Positions 1-11,460 of a DNA stretch of 64,000 bases are shown piece after piece. The notes under the pieces were generated by a model. It saw only the letters and a list, made by a program, of their open reading frames with translations, did no database searches and was not told the DNA's origin. Position numbers and translations under genes: made by a program. Source of the DNA: Capsicum annuum (Eukaryota > Streptophyta > Magnoliopsida > Solanales > Solanaceae); the NCBI RefSeq assembly GCF_002878395.1, contig NC_061111.1, positions 25,835,669-25,899,668 of the forward strand. The letters run 5' to 3'. The number at the start of each line of letters is the position of its first letter. The stretch's first letter is position 1.

Positions 1-751
1 GATATTTGTTGTTCATTGTTCAATGTTGTTGTTGCTTTATTCATCATCTTCTGATTCATTATCATCATCTTATACTTCATTATCATCTTCATATTCTTCT
101 TGTTGACCATTGTTGTTGTTGTTGTTATTGTTGTTACCCTAACTGCTGCTCTTTGACCAAATTCTTATGTCAAATTTTATTTCGTAAATCACTTTCAACT
201 TTGGAATTTACTTGAGAGGAGACTTTGGTAAGTCAGATTATGCTTTTTAGTTGAATCTGGGTAACTGCTAGTGTGTTGTTTTTTCAAAAATAGCTTGTGC
301 GAACATGAATGCAATACAAGAGCAATCAGTTTAAACAGATCCATTATCTGCGGCAACTGATAAATGTTCTGTTGTAACAGTAGACTCATGTTGGATGGAT
401 TCATGTTTAAGGGTTTTAGGTGCCTATAATATAAATCGAATAGATGGGTATTCTGTTGCACCAGATCAGTAATTTATTTCAACAGATAAATAATCTATTT
501 CATCAGATTACTAATATGTTTCGAATAACAAAATTCAGATACAGCTCCTGTCATACACAAAACCTAACAGATAACTCATATGTTCTTGCTATTGATACTG
601 GAATCAAATTATTCCTTAATTGTAGGCATGTCATTCATTAAAAAATAAAAATAGACAGCACAAAAATTAAATAAGAAATAAAAAGTCAAGTGCATCAAAC
701 ATAATTTTTTATAAAACAAACAAACAAAATACATAGATAACAAAAAAAAGT
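1..751. other. Outer arm sequence, no gene
   Basis: Pyrimidine- and TTG-rich sequence followed by scattered ATCTGTTGCAACAGAT-type repeats (about 340-560) and an AT-rich tail that would be the 3' flank of S1. It pairs with 60,100-61,363 in inverted orientation. The short open frames here are low-complexity and are not conserved in reading frame in the right copy. Confidence 0.6.
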
Positions 752-967
752 TTAATTATTATTATCATCATTATTAACATTATTATTGTTTGTATGGCCG
801 GCCGACCAATCTTCAAAGGGTAGCAGCAGTGCCCTCCGCAGCCTGCGGATCTCTCGAAGCATCCTTACTCTGACAGCGGCCAACTCCCAATGCAGGTCAT
901 GAACCTCCTTCTGCAGTTCCCTCATGGCATTTCGTAAAATAGCGACATCCCACAGAGGATCAACCAT
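752..967 (-). CDS. S1-left: small coiled-coil protein with poly-Asn tail
   Basis: Intact 71-codon frame starting MVDPLWDV. Residues about 8-45 are a charged, leucine-spaced helix (RELQKEVHDLHWELAAVRVR), followed by an Arg-rich stretch REIRRLRRALLLP, a DW motif and an Asn/Asp tail at residues 60-71. I do not recognise the family. Support for it being a real gene: the right arm carries the same frame (59,889-60,095) with the same order of helix, RRALL, DW and poly-Asn; a second paralogous gene (S2) has the same architecture; and a TATA-like box and a plausible 5'-UTR intron lie upstream. No signal peptide or membrane segment is visible. The start was chosen because homology with the right copy begins exactly at this Met; an upstream in-frame ATG at 1,000 lies inside the predicted intron. 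Confidence 0.55.
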   Translation of the reverse strand: MVDPLWDVAILRNAMRELQKEVHDLHWELAAVRVRMLREIRRLRRALLLPFEDWSAGHTNNNNVNNDDNNN

Positions 968-969
968 AT

Positions 970-1084
970 CTAAAAACGCATAAGTTGACAAAACACACAC
1001 GTAAACATAAAAGTAAAGAAAAGAAAGAATTCGAATGTAATGTAATACAACGTGTATTTACACAAAAATCAAGAAAAAACTTAC
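970..1084 (-). other. Predicted 5'-UTR intron of S1-left
   Basis: On the minus strand a GTAAGT donor at 1,084 and a TTTTTAG acceptor at 970 bracket a T-rich segment ending two bases before the S1 ATG. The right copy has a much shorter leader without this segment. Prediction from splice consensus only. Confidence 0.35.
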
Positions 1085-1194
1085 TAGAGACAGGAAAAAG
1101 CTATCAAGTCCTTGAAGAGAAAGTAGTTGAAGGTGTAACAAGAGCGAGGAATAAATAGTGTGTAGTAGAACGAACGATTGAGTAAGGAAGGACC

Positions 1195-1202
1195 TAATTA
1201 TA
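1195..1202 (-). promoter_or_regulatory. Degenerate TATA box of S1-left
   Basis: Minus strand reads CTATAATTAGGTCCTTCC where the right copy (59,797) reads CTATAAATAGGTCCCTCC. The position and flanking GGTCC(C/T)TCC motif are conserved in all four S-family promoters; this copy carries an A-to-T change inside the box. Confidence 0.5.
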
Positions 1203-1245
1203 GAGGATTGAACTTGAATGAGCTAGGCAAAAAATCGCAACTATT

Positions 1246-4200
1246 CACCTCCAGTTATTAATGACATTCTTGATTACTGTAAAAAGTTATGACTTAATTA
1301 AATTAATCAATATTATGATAAGTCATGACTTTTCAGCTTTGTTATTTTTAATAATTAGTTCTTTCCAGGAACTATTTTTTTTACATTATTTTGGACAACA
1401 GATAATATATTTGTAGCATCAGATAAATCATCTGTTACAACAGATATATCATGATTTGCAACAAATAGATAATCTATTGCATCAGATAATATATCTATTG
1501 CAACATATAATATATATTTTTTTTAAAAAATAAATTATCTTTATGACATCTACATTTTCTGACTTTTTAATTATACAACTTAATAAAGTAGATTTAAAGG
1601 CACAACTGTTCACCTTCATTTATTAATGACATTCTTGATTACTGTAAGAAGTTATGACTTAATTAAATTAAACAATATTGTGATAAGTCATGACTTTTTA
1701 GATTTATTATTAAAATAATTAATTCTTTATAGGGACCGTTTTTTATTTACAATGAGTTGGACAATAGATAATATATCTGTTGCATCAGATAAATCATCTG
1801 TTATAACAGTTATATCATCCGTTGTATCAAATAGATAACCTATTGCATCAAATAATATTACTGTTGCAACATATAATATATTTTTTTTAAAAAAAAATGA
1901 ATTATCTTCATGACATCCAAATTTTTTGACTTTTTAATTTTATGAATTAATAAAGCAGATTTAAAGGCACAACTGTTCGCCTCCATTTATTAATGACATT
2001 CTTGATTACTGTAAAAAGTTATGACTTAATTAAATTAATCAATATTGTGATAAGTCATGACTTTTCAGCTTTATTATTATTAATAATTAGTTCTTTCCAG
2101 GAACAGTTTTTTTTACACTGAGTTGGACAACAGATAATATATCTGTTGCATCAGATAAATCATCTGTTACAATAGATATATCATGATTTGCAACAAATAG
2201 ATAACCTGTTGCATTAGATAATATATCTGTTGCAACATATAACATATATATATATATATATATATTTTAAAAAATAAATTATCTTTATGACATCCAAATT
2301 TTCTGACTTTTTTATTATATAAATTAATAAAGCAGATTTAAAGGCACAACTGTTCACCTCCATTTATTAATGACATTCTTGATTACTGTAAGAAGTTATG
2401 ACTTAATTAAATTAAACAATATTGTGATAAGTCATGACTTTTCAGATTTATTATTAAAATAATTAATTCTTTACAGGAACAGTCCTTTTTTACACTGAGT
2501 TGGACAACAGATAATATATCGGTTGCATCAGATAAATCATCTGTTATAATAGATATATCATGATTTGCAACAAACAGATAACCTGTTGCATCAGATAATA
2601 TATCTGTTTCAACATATAATATATATATTTTCTTAAAAAAATAAATTATCTTCATGACATCCAAATTTTCTGACTTTTTTATTATATAAATTAATAAAAC
2701 AAATTTAAAGGAGCAACTGTTTACCTCCATTTATTAATGACATTCTTGATTACTGTAAGAAGTATGACTTAATTAAATTAAACAATATTGTGATAAGTCA
2801 TGACTTTTCAAATTTATTATTAAAATAATTAATTCTTTACAGGAACCATTTTTTATTTACAATGAGTTGGACAACAGATTATATATCTGTTGCATCAGAT
2901 AAATCATCTGTTAAAAAAGATATATCATCCGTTGCAATAAATAGATAACCTGTTACATAAGATAATATATCTGTTGCAACATATAATATATATTTTTTTT
3001 TAAAAAAATATATTATCTTCATGACATCTAAATTTTTTGACTTTTTAATTATTTAATTTAATAAAGCAGATTTAAAGGCACAACTGTTCACCTCCATTTA
3101 TTAATGACATTCTTGATTACTATAAAAAGTTATGACTTAATTAAATTAATCAATATTATGATAAGTCATGACTTTACATCTTTATTATTAATTATTAGTT
3201 CTTTTCATAAACCATTTTTTTTACACTGAGTTGGACAACAGATAATATATCTGTTGCATCAGATAAATTATCTGTTACAACAGATATATCATGATTTGGA
3301 ACAAATAGATAACCTGTTGCATAAGATAATATATTTGTTGCAATATATAATATATATATATATATATTTTTAAAAAAATATATTATCTTTATGACATCTA
3401 AATTTTTTGACTTTTTAATTATTTAAATTAATAAAGCAGATGTATAGGTACAACTGTTCACCTTCATTTATTAATGACATTCTTGATTACTGTAAGAAGT
3501 TATTACTTAATTAAATTAATCAATATTGTGATAAGTCATGACTTTTCAGGAACCGTTTTTTTTACACTAAGTTGGACAACAGATAATATATCTGTTGCAT
3601 CAGATAAATCATCTGTTACAACAGTTATATCATCTGTTGCATAAAATAGATAACCTGCAGTATCAGATAATATTACTGTTGCAACATATAATATATATAT
3701 ATATATTTTAAAAAAATAAATTATCTTCATGACATCCAAATTTTTTGACTTTTTAATTATTTAAATTAATAAAGCAGATTTAAAGGCATAACTGTTCACC
3801 TCCATTTATTAATGAAATTCTTGATTACTCGAAAAAGTTATGACTTAATTAAACTAATCAATATTGTGATAAGTCATGACTTTTCATCTTTATTATTAAT
3901 AATAATTAGTTCTTTTCAGGAACTATTTTTTTTTACACTGAGTTGGACAGTTAATATATTTGTTGCATCAGATAAATCATCTGTTACAACAGTTGCATCA
4001 AATAGATAACCTGTTGCATCAAATAATATTACTGTTGCAACATAATATATATATCTTGTTAAAAAAATAAATTATCTTTATGACATCCAAATTTTATGAC
4101 TTTTTAATTATATAAATTAATAAAGCAGATTTAAAGGCACAACTGTTCACCTTCATTTATTAATGACATTCTTGATTACTGTAAAAAGTTATGACTTAAT

Positions 4201-4510
4201 TAAATTAAGCAATATTGTGATAGTCATGACTTTTCATCTTGAAGCTTAGTTTTATAATTATTAAAAAAAATTAGTTCTTTCCAGCAACCGTTTATTTTTT
4301 ACACTGAGTTGCACAACAGATTATATATCTGTTGCATCAGATAAATCATCTATTACAACAGATATATCATCCGTTGTAACAAATAGTTAACCTGTTGAAT
4401 CAGATAATATATCTGTTGCAACATACAATATATATATCTTTTAAAAAAAATTATCTTCATGACATCCAAATTTTCTGACTTTTTAATTATATATATAGAT
4501 AAAGAAGATT
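1246..4510. repeat. Tandem array, nine units of about 365 bp
   Basis: Units begin at CACCTCCATTTATTAATGAC and start at 1246, 1611, 1978, 2355, 2722, 3089, 3459, 3797 and 4148 (spacings 365, 367, 377, 367, 367, 370, 338, 351). Each contains AAGTCATGACTT-type palindromes, TTGGACAACAGATAATATATCTGTTG, several CAACAGAT/ATCTGTTG half-sites, a variable AT run and a conserved AAAGCAGATTTAAAGGCACAACTG tail. The right arm has only about two units (59,230-59,760). Short open frames inside are repeat copies, not genes. Confidence 0.9.
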
Positions 4511-5007
4511 TAAAAACAAGAATATTTCTGGTGAGTTTTTTACGATTTAAATTGTGTTTATCTTTTATTTCCTTATTCTTTTCTGTGAAAAGAAATGACT
4601 TAATTAAATCAAGCTGGTGATGAGTTTTTTTATTATTGTGACAAGTCATAACTTTTCAGTTTATTAAATTTAAATAACCTTTTTATCAATTTAATAAACT
4701 AATACACCTGGTTTTCAATAATCTTTCTATTTCTTTAATAACCATTTTTATTAATTGAGTTATGCCAACAGATTGTATATATGTTGCATCAGATAACCCA
4801 TCTGTTTCAATAGATATACCATCTATTGCTATAAATCGACCATCTGTTAAAGGAGCTTTTTTGATTTCTTCCAACTGATTCATAAGTCGCAATAGATGAG
4901 GAATTTGATGCATTAGAAGCGTTTTTTGTTTTTGTTTGTTTGTTGAATGTGTTTAGACAAAAGTCACAGTCATGACTATTCATCAACTTTTTTCTTAAAA
5001 ATCATAT

Positions 5008-5061
<54 letters not shown>

Positions 5062-5331
5062 TAATTAAATTAATTCAATGTTGTGACTTTTTTTAAATTA
5101 AATAATCTTTCTTTTACGATTATAATATCATTTAGTTCCTTATTATTTATTAACGAACCATTTTTAGGAGAATTTCTCACATTGGCCGTATCCCTAACTC
5201 CAACCGCCAACATGTTGAGAATAGGGAATAAATAGAATGATAATTAAATATTGAATAAGAATTAAAAATTCAAAATTGACCAAACCAAACCAAACATATA
5301 CATGGATTTTTTTGAATCCCTTATAGGTAGA
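4511..5331. other. AT-rich spacer with (AT)n microsatellite
   Basis: No gene seen. It contains a diverged end of the 365-bp array, several ATCTGTTGCA half-sites (4,770-4,860) and an uninterrupted AT dinucleotide run at about 5,012-5,059. Confidence 0.6.
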
Positions 5332-5571
5332 TCAGATATAAAAAAGGGAAATACATACGCTAAAACAAAGAAAAGACATAACCTTATTATTATTATTATT
5401 ATTACTTTTACTATTATTATTGTCAACCTGATAATTTTCATCCGGCAGCAACAGGGCCCTCCTCATCCTTGCTCGGAAGTCGGCTAAATCTCTTTGGAGT
5501 TCATCAAACTACCTTTGAAGTTCCTACAAGGAATCGATATGAACCTTCTTGTACGAATCTGGATCTGACAT
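5332..5571 (-). pseudogene. S2-left: broken coiled-coil/poly-Asn gene
   Basis: Minus-strand frame MSDPDSYKKVHIDSL matches S2-right (MDDSDSYKNIHIESL) at 58,493. In-frame TAG codons stand at codon 16 (5,526-5,524) and codon 21 (5,511-5,509). Downstream the frame continues FDELQRDLADFRARMRRALL, then LLPDENYQ and an Asn/Ser tail. It keeps the RARMRRALL segment that S2-right has lost, and this segment aligns with RVRML...RRALL of S1, which links the two genes as paralogues. The C-terminal end is uncertain because the Asn codon run reads on for about 17 codons to a TGA near 5,332. Confidence 0.5.
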
Positions 5572-5638
5572 ATTAGTATTGTAAGTATAGTAGAATGAAC
5601 GAGAGTGAGTGAGAGTGAGTGAGGAGGCCGGAGGGACC

Positions 5639-5646
5639 TATTTATA
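5639..5646 (-). promoter_or_regulatory. TATA box of S2-left
   Basis: Minus strand TATAAATA followed by GGTCCCTCC, 68 bp upstream of the S2-left ATG. A TC/AC-rich leader with repeated CTCACTCA lies between. The same box and downstream motif occur before S2-right (58,468) and S1-right (59,798). Confidence 0.6.
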
Positions 5647-5804
5647 AAATGATTAAATTGGAAGGGACTTGACTTAGTCAAACAAAAATCCACAACTGTT
5701 CATATCCCTTAAAAGGAAAAATTACACAAATTCCATATTTAAGACACCATATTACACAATATCCCTTAATGTTTTAAAAAATTACATAAAATCTCGGATT
5801 CATA

Positions 5805-5935
5805 TTTACTAGTGATACATATGCTATATGTATCACTACTGTATAGATATGTATATACTAGTGATACATATACATATGTATCACTAGTCCATATATGTAT
5901 CACTGCTTAATATATGTATCACAATTCGAAATTTT
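5805..5935. repeat. Cluster of GTGATACATAT palindromes
   Basis: Alternating GTGATACATA and TATGTATCAC units. The best is 5,857-5,888, an inverted repeat with 15-nt arms ACTAGTGATACATAT around a 2-nt centre. This word is unrelated to the ATCTGTTGCAACAGAT repeat. Confidence 0.7.
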
Positions 5936-5952
5936 GGGATAAGATGTAATTA

Positions 5953-6814
5953 GCAAACTATCCGAGATTTAATGTAATATTGCTGAAACTATCTGGGATT
6001 TATGTGTTGTGTGTGTTAGTGTTACTTAAATAAAACCGATGACTTTATTAATAAGTAAATTAGAAAAAAAAAAAGGGATCTAAATACAACATTTTATCTT
6101 TTTGTTGTATTTCCAAAAGAGAAAGATTGGTAATCTGTTGCAAAATATATTCCACCTGTCAGATAACTTACAACATATGGACAATCTATTGCAACAGATG
6201 GATATATCAGTTTGCTTTTTTATCAGCTGTGGCATCTGTTGCAACTTGCTAGTCATCTGTTTATTCAATTTCATCGAGAGCAATCGATTTTTCTAAACAC
6301 TTCTTGGCCAAATTCAATTTTTGCTCTTAGATTGCTTCTCTTTTTTTCTTTGCATCCTTCAACCAAACTAAATTTTTGCTATTGGATTGAGGGCAAAAAT
6401 TGAATTTGGAGGCTAGCTTGAAGAATGCAAAAAAAAAAAGAGAAGCAATCCAAGAGAAAAAATTGAGTTTGGCCAAGAAGTGTTTAGAACAATCTATTGT
6501 TCTTGATGAAATTGAATAAACAGATTACTAGCAAGTTCCAACAGATGCCACAACTGATGGAAAAGCAAACTGATATATCCATCTGTTGCAACAGATTGTC
6601 CAGATGTTGTAAGTTATCTGACAGGTGGATTATATTTTGCAACAGATTACCAATCTGTCTCTTTCGAAAATACAACAAAAAGATAAAATGTTGTATTTAG
6701 ATTCATTTTTTTAATTTACATATTAATAAAGTCACCAGTTTTATTAAGTAACACACACAACACATAAATTCTGGATAGCTTCAGCAATATTGAATTAAAT
6801 CCCGGATAGTTTGC
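5953..6814. repeat. 860-bp inverted repeat (hairpin)
   Basis: Arms 5,953-6,364 and 6,416-6,814 are near-complete reverse complements with a centre of about 50 bp. Matching landmarks, read outwards in, are GCAAACTATCC / GGATAGTTTGC, the TAATAAGTAAATTAG / AATTTACATATTA pair, AAAATACAACA runs, AACAGATGGATATATCAG / CTGATATATCCATCTGTT, and GCCAAATTCAATTTTTGCTC / GAGAAAAAATTGAGTTTGGC. The left part contains an exact ATCTGTTGCAACAGAT copy at 6,581-6,596. The right arm has only one half of this sequence (58,200-58,440), so the hairpin is a left-arm feature. Confidence 0.85.
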
Positions 6815-7047
6815 GTCAGATGTGGAGTCTGTTGCATCAGATATGGAGTCTGTTAGAATACATAGCATCCTTTCTGGTGGTTTGATTTGTTCCATCAGTT
6901 GCTCCATCTATTGCAACATCAATAACAACATAAACTACAAACAACAAATAAAAAACATCAACAACAAAGAAAACAACAACATTTGTTCCAACAACATCAT
7001 CAACAATAAAGAAGCATACATCCTATGTTCCAACACCATCAACAATA

Positions 7048-7391
7048 GGGGACGGACCCACATGGAGTCCTCTGGGTGCGCGAGCACCGACTGAACTTAT
7101 ATCGAACTTTATTTATGTATGTGGAAATAAAGAAAAAAAGGTATATAATCTAATCAGTGAGCACCCATAGTAAGAGTTGTTTGGTTAGCCTAGTTGTTTT
7201 TTATGGGTGCTTAAGGCTATTTATTTCTTTTGGTCTTGAGTTCAATTCTCACTCAGCACATATTTTTTTAATTTTGGCAACCAACTCTTCTCTTCTTATT
7301 CACTTTAAACTTTTTATTTTTTTCTCCCTTACTCCCTGTGTTGATTGTTCGGACTCCACTATTTTTAAGCTAAGAAGCACCCACCGTCTAA
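7048..7391. mobile_element. Left-only insertion, SINE-like
   Basis: The flanks (TTCCAACACCATCAACAATA and CACACCACAAGTTCCAA) are contiguous in the right arm near 55,100, so about 344 bp have been inserted here or lost there. The segment begins GGGACGGACCCACATGG and holds a sequence near 7,230 (GTCTTGAGTTCAATTCTCAC) resembling a Pol III B box (GGTTCGANTCC). The family is not identified. No target-site duplication could be fixed by eye. Confidence 0.4.
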
Positions 7392-8260
7392 ACCACACCA
7401 CACCACACCACAAGTTCCAACAACGCCAACCCTACCAACAACATCAATAACAGCATCAACAACAAAGAAACAAACAAATTTCATAAAAAAATGATACTGC
7501 CAACAAGGCTTTTAAACTTCTCCCAACGGATAATTTTTTTCGCATCTTATAATAAAATTTCTTGGTATGTTTATTCAACAATTAAAAGTTCCTTCAATTT
7601 TTTTTAAATAAATATGATATGGGAAAATGGTAATTAAACAAACAAAAAGATGTAAATAAAGTTGCAAGAAGAAGATGAGAATGAAAGAGCAATAGTGAAT
7701 CATATCATACCTTACTATCAAAAGGGGGTCAAAACAGTAATTTCAGTCTAGGAATCTAAGATATGGATATCGATCGGTTTAGATCCGAACGAAAATTATT
7801 AAGAAAGAGGAGATAAAAAAAGGTTGTCATAACCCTAAAGAGGATAGAAAGAAAAAAGATGAAAGATTTAGCGCTAAAGGAGAGGAGAGATAATTCTAAT
7901 TTCTAGATGTACTACCCTTAATATTAAATGACTAAACAAAGTGTATTTATTCAAATTTATATTTTCAAAGCATAATTAATAAGGCTAATTTAGTAGTAAA
8001 ATAAACCCCTAATTAATATTTTCTTGATGGGAATGCCAAGTGAATATGAAACGGAAGAAGTATTAGGAGTTTCAATATTCATTAATTAATATTCATTAAT
8101 AATTTGAGGGGCACGAGGAAGAAAATAGGTGACATTGAAAAGACAGGACAAGACTACTCAATGAGATTTTTGAGTTATCCAAGAAATATTTTTTACCGTC
8201 TTTAGTAGTACTACTACTTTATCTACTCGGACAGTAGCTTGCTTTAAAATTAAAAGAAAA
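7392..8260. other. Leader/promoter region of gene C, left copy
   Basis: Inverted match to 54,370-55,110, including the GATCGGTTTAGATCC...AAAGG and CCCCTCAAATTATTAATG landmarks. On the right this stretch precedes gene C. Here the gene body is missing, so it is an orphan leader. No open frame of note. Confidence 0.5.
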
Positions 8261-8560
8261 CAAAAAGATTTTCAAACAGATATGTCATCTGTTGCAAGAA
8301 ATCTCAACAGCTTAGTCATCTGTGACAATAGATGGAAATGTCATTTGATAACTAAATCAAAACGTCATCTATTACAACATATATCAATATCTGTTTGAAA
8401 ATTTCCAATAGCTCAGTCATCCATCATAACAGATACAAATGTCTATTTGATAATTAAATAAGAAATGTCATCAGTTGTAACAGATATTGTTATCTATTTG
8501 AAATTCTCCAACAACTCAGTTGTTTGTTGCAACAGATTTCATTGCAATTGATTTAGGATG
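8260..8560. repeat. Palindromic-repeat cluster
   Basis: Repeated CATCTGTTGCAA / TTGCAACAGAT half-sites separated by 10-60 bp; inverted counterpart at 53,990-54,360. Confidence 0.65.
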
Positions 8561-10730
8561 AACTAGGGATGAAAGAATGAGCTTCTCATTAACTTAATGT
8601 TAAGATTAATAATGGTACCTACATCAATCTAGGTGGAACGAGGATTGAATGAATGAGCTCACAGGGTCAACTACAAATCCAATTGAGTCGTTGCATTTGC
8701 ATGGTGTTAGTATTATGTTCATTCCGACCCGAGTCGTTAATCGATCACTCGGAGTTGAAATGTGTTCTCATTAACTTAATGTTAAGATTAATAATAGTAT
8801 CTATATTGATTTAGGTGGAATTAGGGATGGATGAATGAGCACAAAGGGTCAACTATAACTTTAATTGAGTTTTTTGGCAATTATATGATGAGACGGTACT
8901 GCATTCCTCCCGACAAGAGTCATTGACCGATCACTCTGAGACGAACTGATTCTTACTACCTCGTATGTTTAACTAATACCTTAATTGAATAATCTGGGAC
9001 TAGGGGTGAGTTCTCATAGGGTCAACTACAACTTTAACTAAGTCTTTTGGCAAATGCATGATGAGATAGGACTGCATTCCTCCTGACAAGAGTCTTCGAT
9101 CGATCACTCTGAGCCGAATCGATTCTTACTACCTCATATGTTCAACTAATACCTTAATTGATTAATCTAGAACTAGGGGTGAGTTCTCACAATGTCAACT
9201 ATAATAGATGACAGGGCCTCTTTGATAATTTACAATAGATGGGTAATCTGTTGCATTAGATGACTTAATCTCTTTGATAGTTTACAACAGATTCGTGATT
9301 TGTCACAACAAATGACTTAATCTGTTTGATAGTTTACAACAGATGGATAATATATTGCAACAAATTACATAGTCTGTTTAATTTGATCCAACAGAAAAGA
9401 CATCTGTTGCAAAAAGTTGAACATTTGTTTATATATAATTCAATTGAGTTCATATGTTAGACTAATACCTTAATAGAATGTGAGTTCTCATAGGGTCAAC
9501 AACAACTTCAATTTAGTCTTTTGGTAATTGTATGATTAGACGGTACTGCATTCCTCCCGACCAGAGTCAGCGATCGATCACTCTGAGCCGAACTGATTCT
9601 TACTACCTCATATGCTAGACTAATACCTTAATTGATTAATATAGGACTAGGGTACTAATACCTGAATTGAATAGTCCAGGACTAGGGGTGAGTTCTCATA
9701 GGGTCAACTACAACTTTAATTGAGTCTTTTGGCAATTACATAATGAGATGGTACTGCGTTTCTCCCGACAGAGTCGTCGATCGATCACTTTGAGCCGAAC
9801 TGATTCTTACTACCTCATATGTTAGACGAATGCCTTAATTAATTAATCTAGGACTAGGGTACTAATACCTTAATTGAATAATCTGGGATTAAGGGTGAGT
9901 TCTCATAGGGTCAACTACAAGTTCAATTAAGTCTTTTGGCAATTGCATAATAAGACGGTACTGCGTTCCTCCCGATAGAGTCGTTGATCGATCACTCTAA
10001 GCCAAATCAATTCTTACTACCTTATATGTTAGACTAATACCTTAATTAATTAATTTAGCACTAGGGTACTAATACCTTAATTGAATAGTCTGGGACTAGG
10101 GGTGAGTTCTCATAGGTTCAACTACAACTTCAATTGAGTCTTTTATCAATTGCATCATGAGACGATACTGCGTTCCTCTAGACAGAGTCATCAATCGATC
10201 ACTCTGAGTCTAACCGATTCTTACTACCTTATATGTTAGACTAATACCTTAATTGATTAATCTGGGACTAGGTTACTAATACCTTAATTGAATAATCTAG
10301 GACTAGGGGTGAGTTCTCATGGGGTAAACTATCAATTAATCTAGGACTAGGGATGAGTTCTCATAGGATCAGCCTCAACAGATGGAAGCGTCTATTTGAT
10401 AATTTACAACATATGGGTAATCTGTAGTGACATATGACAATTCATTTGATAATTTACAACAGATGGGTAATCTGTAGCAATAGATGACCTAATCTGTTCA
10501 CAGATTCATAATCTGTTGTTACCTAATCTGATTGATAAATTACAATAGATGAGAAGTCTGACGCAACATATTGAACATTTGTTTTTTACAATTACAATTG
10601 AGTTCATATGTTAGACTAATAGTACCTAATTTGATTAATATAGAATCAGGGGTGAGTTTTCATAGGGTCACCTCCTAGAGTACTCGGTTAACTACAACTT
10701 CAATTATTTTTATACAATTTCAATTGAATT
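8560..10730. repeat. Tandem array, units of about 180-210 bp
   Basis: Unit landmarks are GGGTCAACTACAACTT, GAGTCTTTTGGCAATTGCAT, GACGGTACTGC, GATCGATCACTCTGAG and ACTAGGGGTGAGTTCTCATAG. Copies of GGGTCAACTA recur near 8,667, 8,847, 9,019, 9,496, 9,698, 9,908 and 10,118, with weaker copies to about 10,660. The earliest spacings are about 180 bp and later ones about 210 bp, because a TTAATTGAATAATCTGGGACTAGGGT segment is duplicated. ATCTGTTGCAACAGAT clusters interrupt the array at 9,205-9,430 and 10,380-10,580. The right arm has five units of about 181 bp. Confidence 0.85.
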
Positions 10731-11269
10731 AACCTTTTGGCAATTGTATGATGAGAGAGTTAAAAATTATGCATATATTTTATGATTTTAAAAATAATTA
10801 AGATTATTTCGGACCAAATTAACATTTTCAAAACTACTCATTATTCTATTTCAAAATACAAATCAACCCATACAAAATGTTTCATCATTTCAAATCTCGA
10901 GGTCTGGTTCTTTCTCTCTCATTCTCTCTCAACAATACAGTACAGACAACAACTACTCAACAAATTTGCTTAACCCTCCACAACATATCAATTTTCTTCT
11001 AATTTTTGACCACATAAGTGTTATTTTCGACTTTATTTTTGCTTGTATCAGTCGTTTTCTTTGTCTTCGTATGCAACAGAGTTCGAGAAGAGCTCTATAT
11101 TTGTTTTTTCTAAAAAGTAAGGCTTTTAAGTTAATAATGAAAAATAAAACTTTTAGTTGTATTATCTTCGAGAATGGATTTACAATTTTGAGTTTTGATG
11201 GTAAAATCATAGGAAGAACTCGAGAAATCCCTAGTTTCCATCGCAGTGTTCCATTGGCTGTCGTGGTAT

Positions 11270-11460
11270 AGTTGGATGGTGTTTGTGGTATTAGTGGTGG
11301 TGGTGGTAGTGGTGTTTGTGGTCGTCGTGGTGGCACCGATGGTGGCATTGGTTGTTGGTGTTTGTGGTGGTATTGGTATTCGTGGTGTTTATTTATTTGT
11401 TAGCATTGGTTGGTGGTGTTTGTGGTGGTGGCTATTGGTGTGTCGGTATTCGTGGTGTTT
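11270..11460 (+). repeat. GGT/GTGGTG-rich leader of gene A-left
   Basis: Low-complexity GGTGGTGGTG/GTGTTTGTGGTG sequence between the predicted 5' UTR and the gene A start. The right copy has the same feature (52,390-52,560, as CCACCACCAC). It gives spurious Val/Gly-rich frames. A TTGTCTGTAG|GTAAACATG context at 11,520-11,537 suggests a leader intron ending just before the start codon. Confidence 0.6.

Noticed and set aside
2407..4009. Several open frames of 65-107 codons inside the 365-bp array
   Set aside because: They are the same repeat unit read on either strand, start at different phases in different units, and are not conserved in frame.
7220..7250. tRNA gene
   Set aside because: Only a B-box-like motif; no cloverleaf or A box at proper spacing was found.
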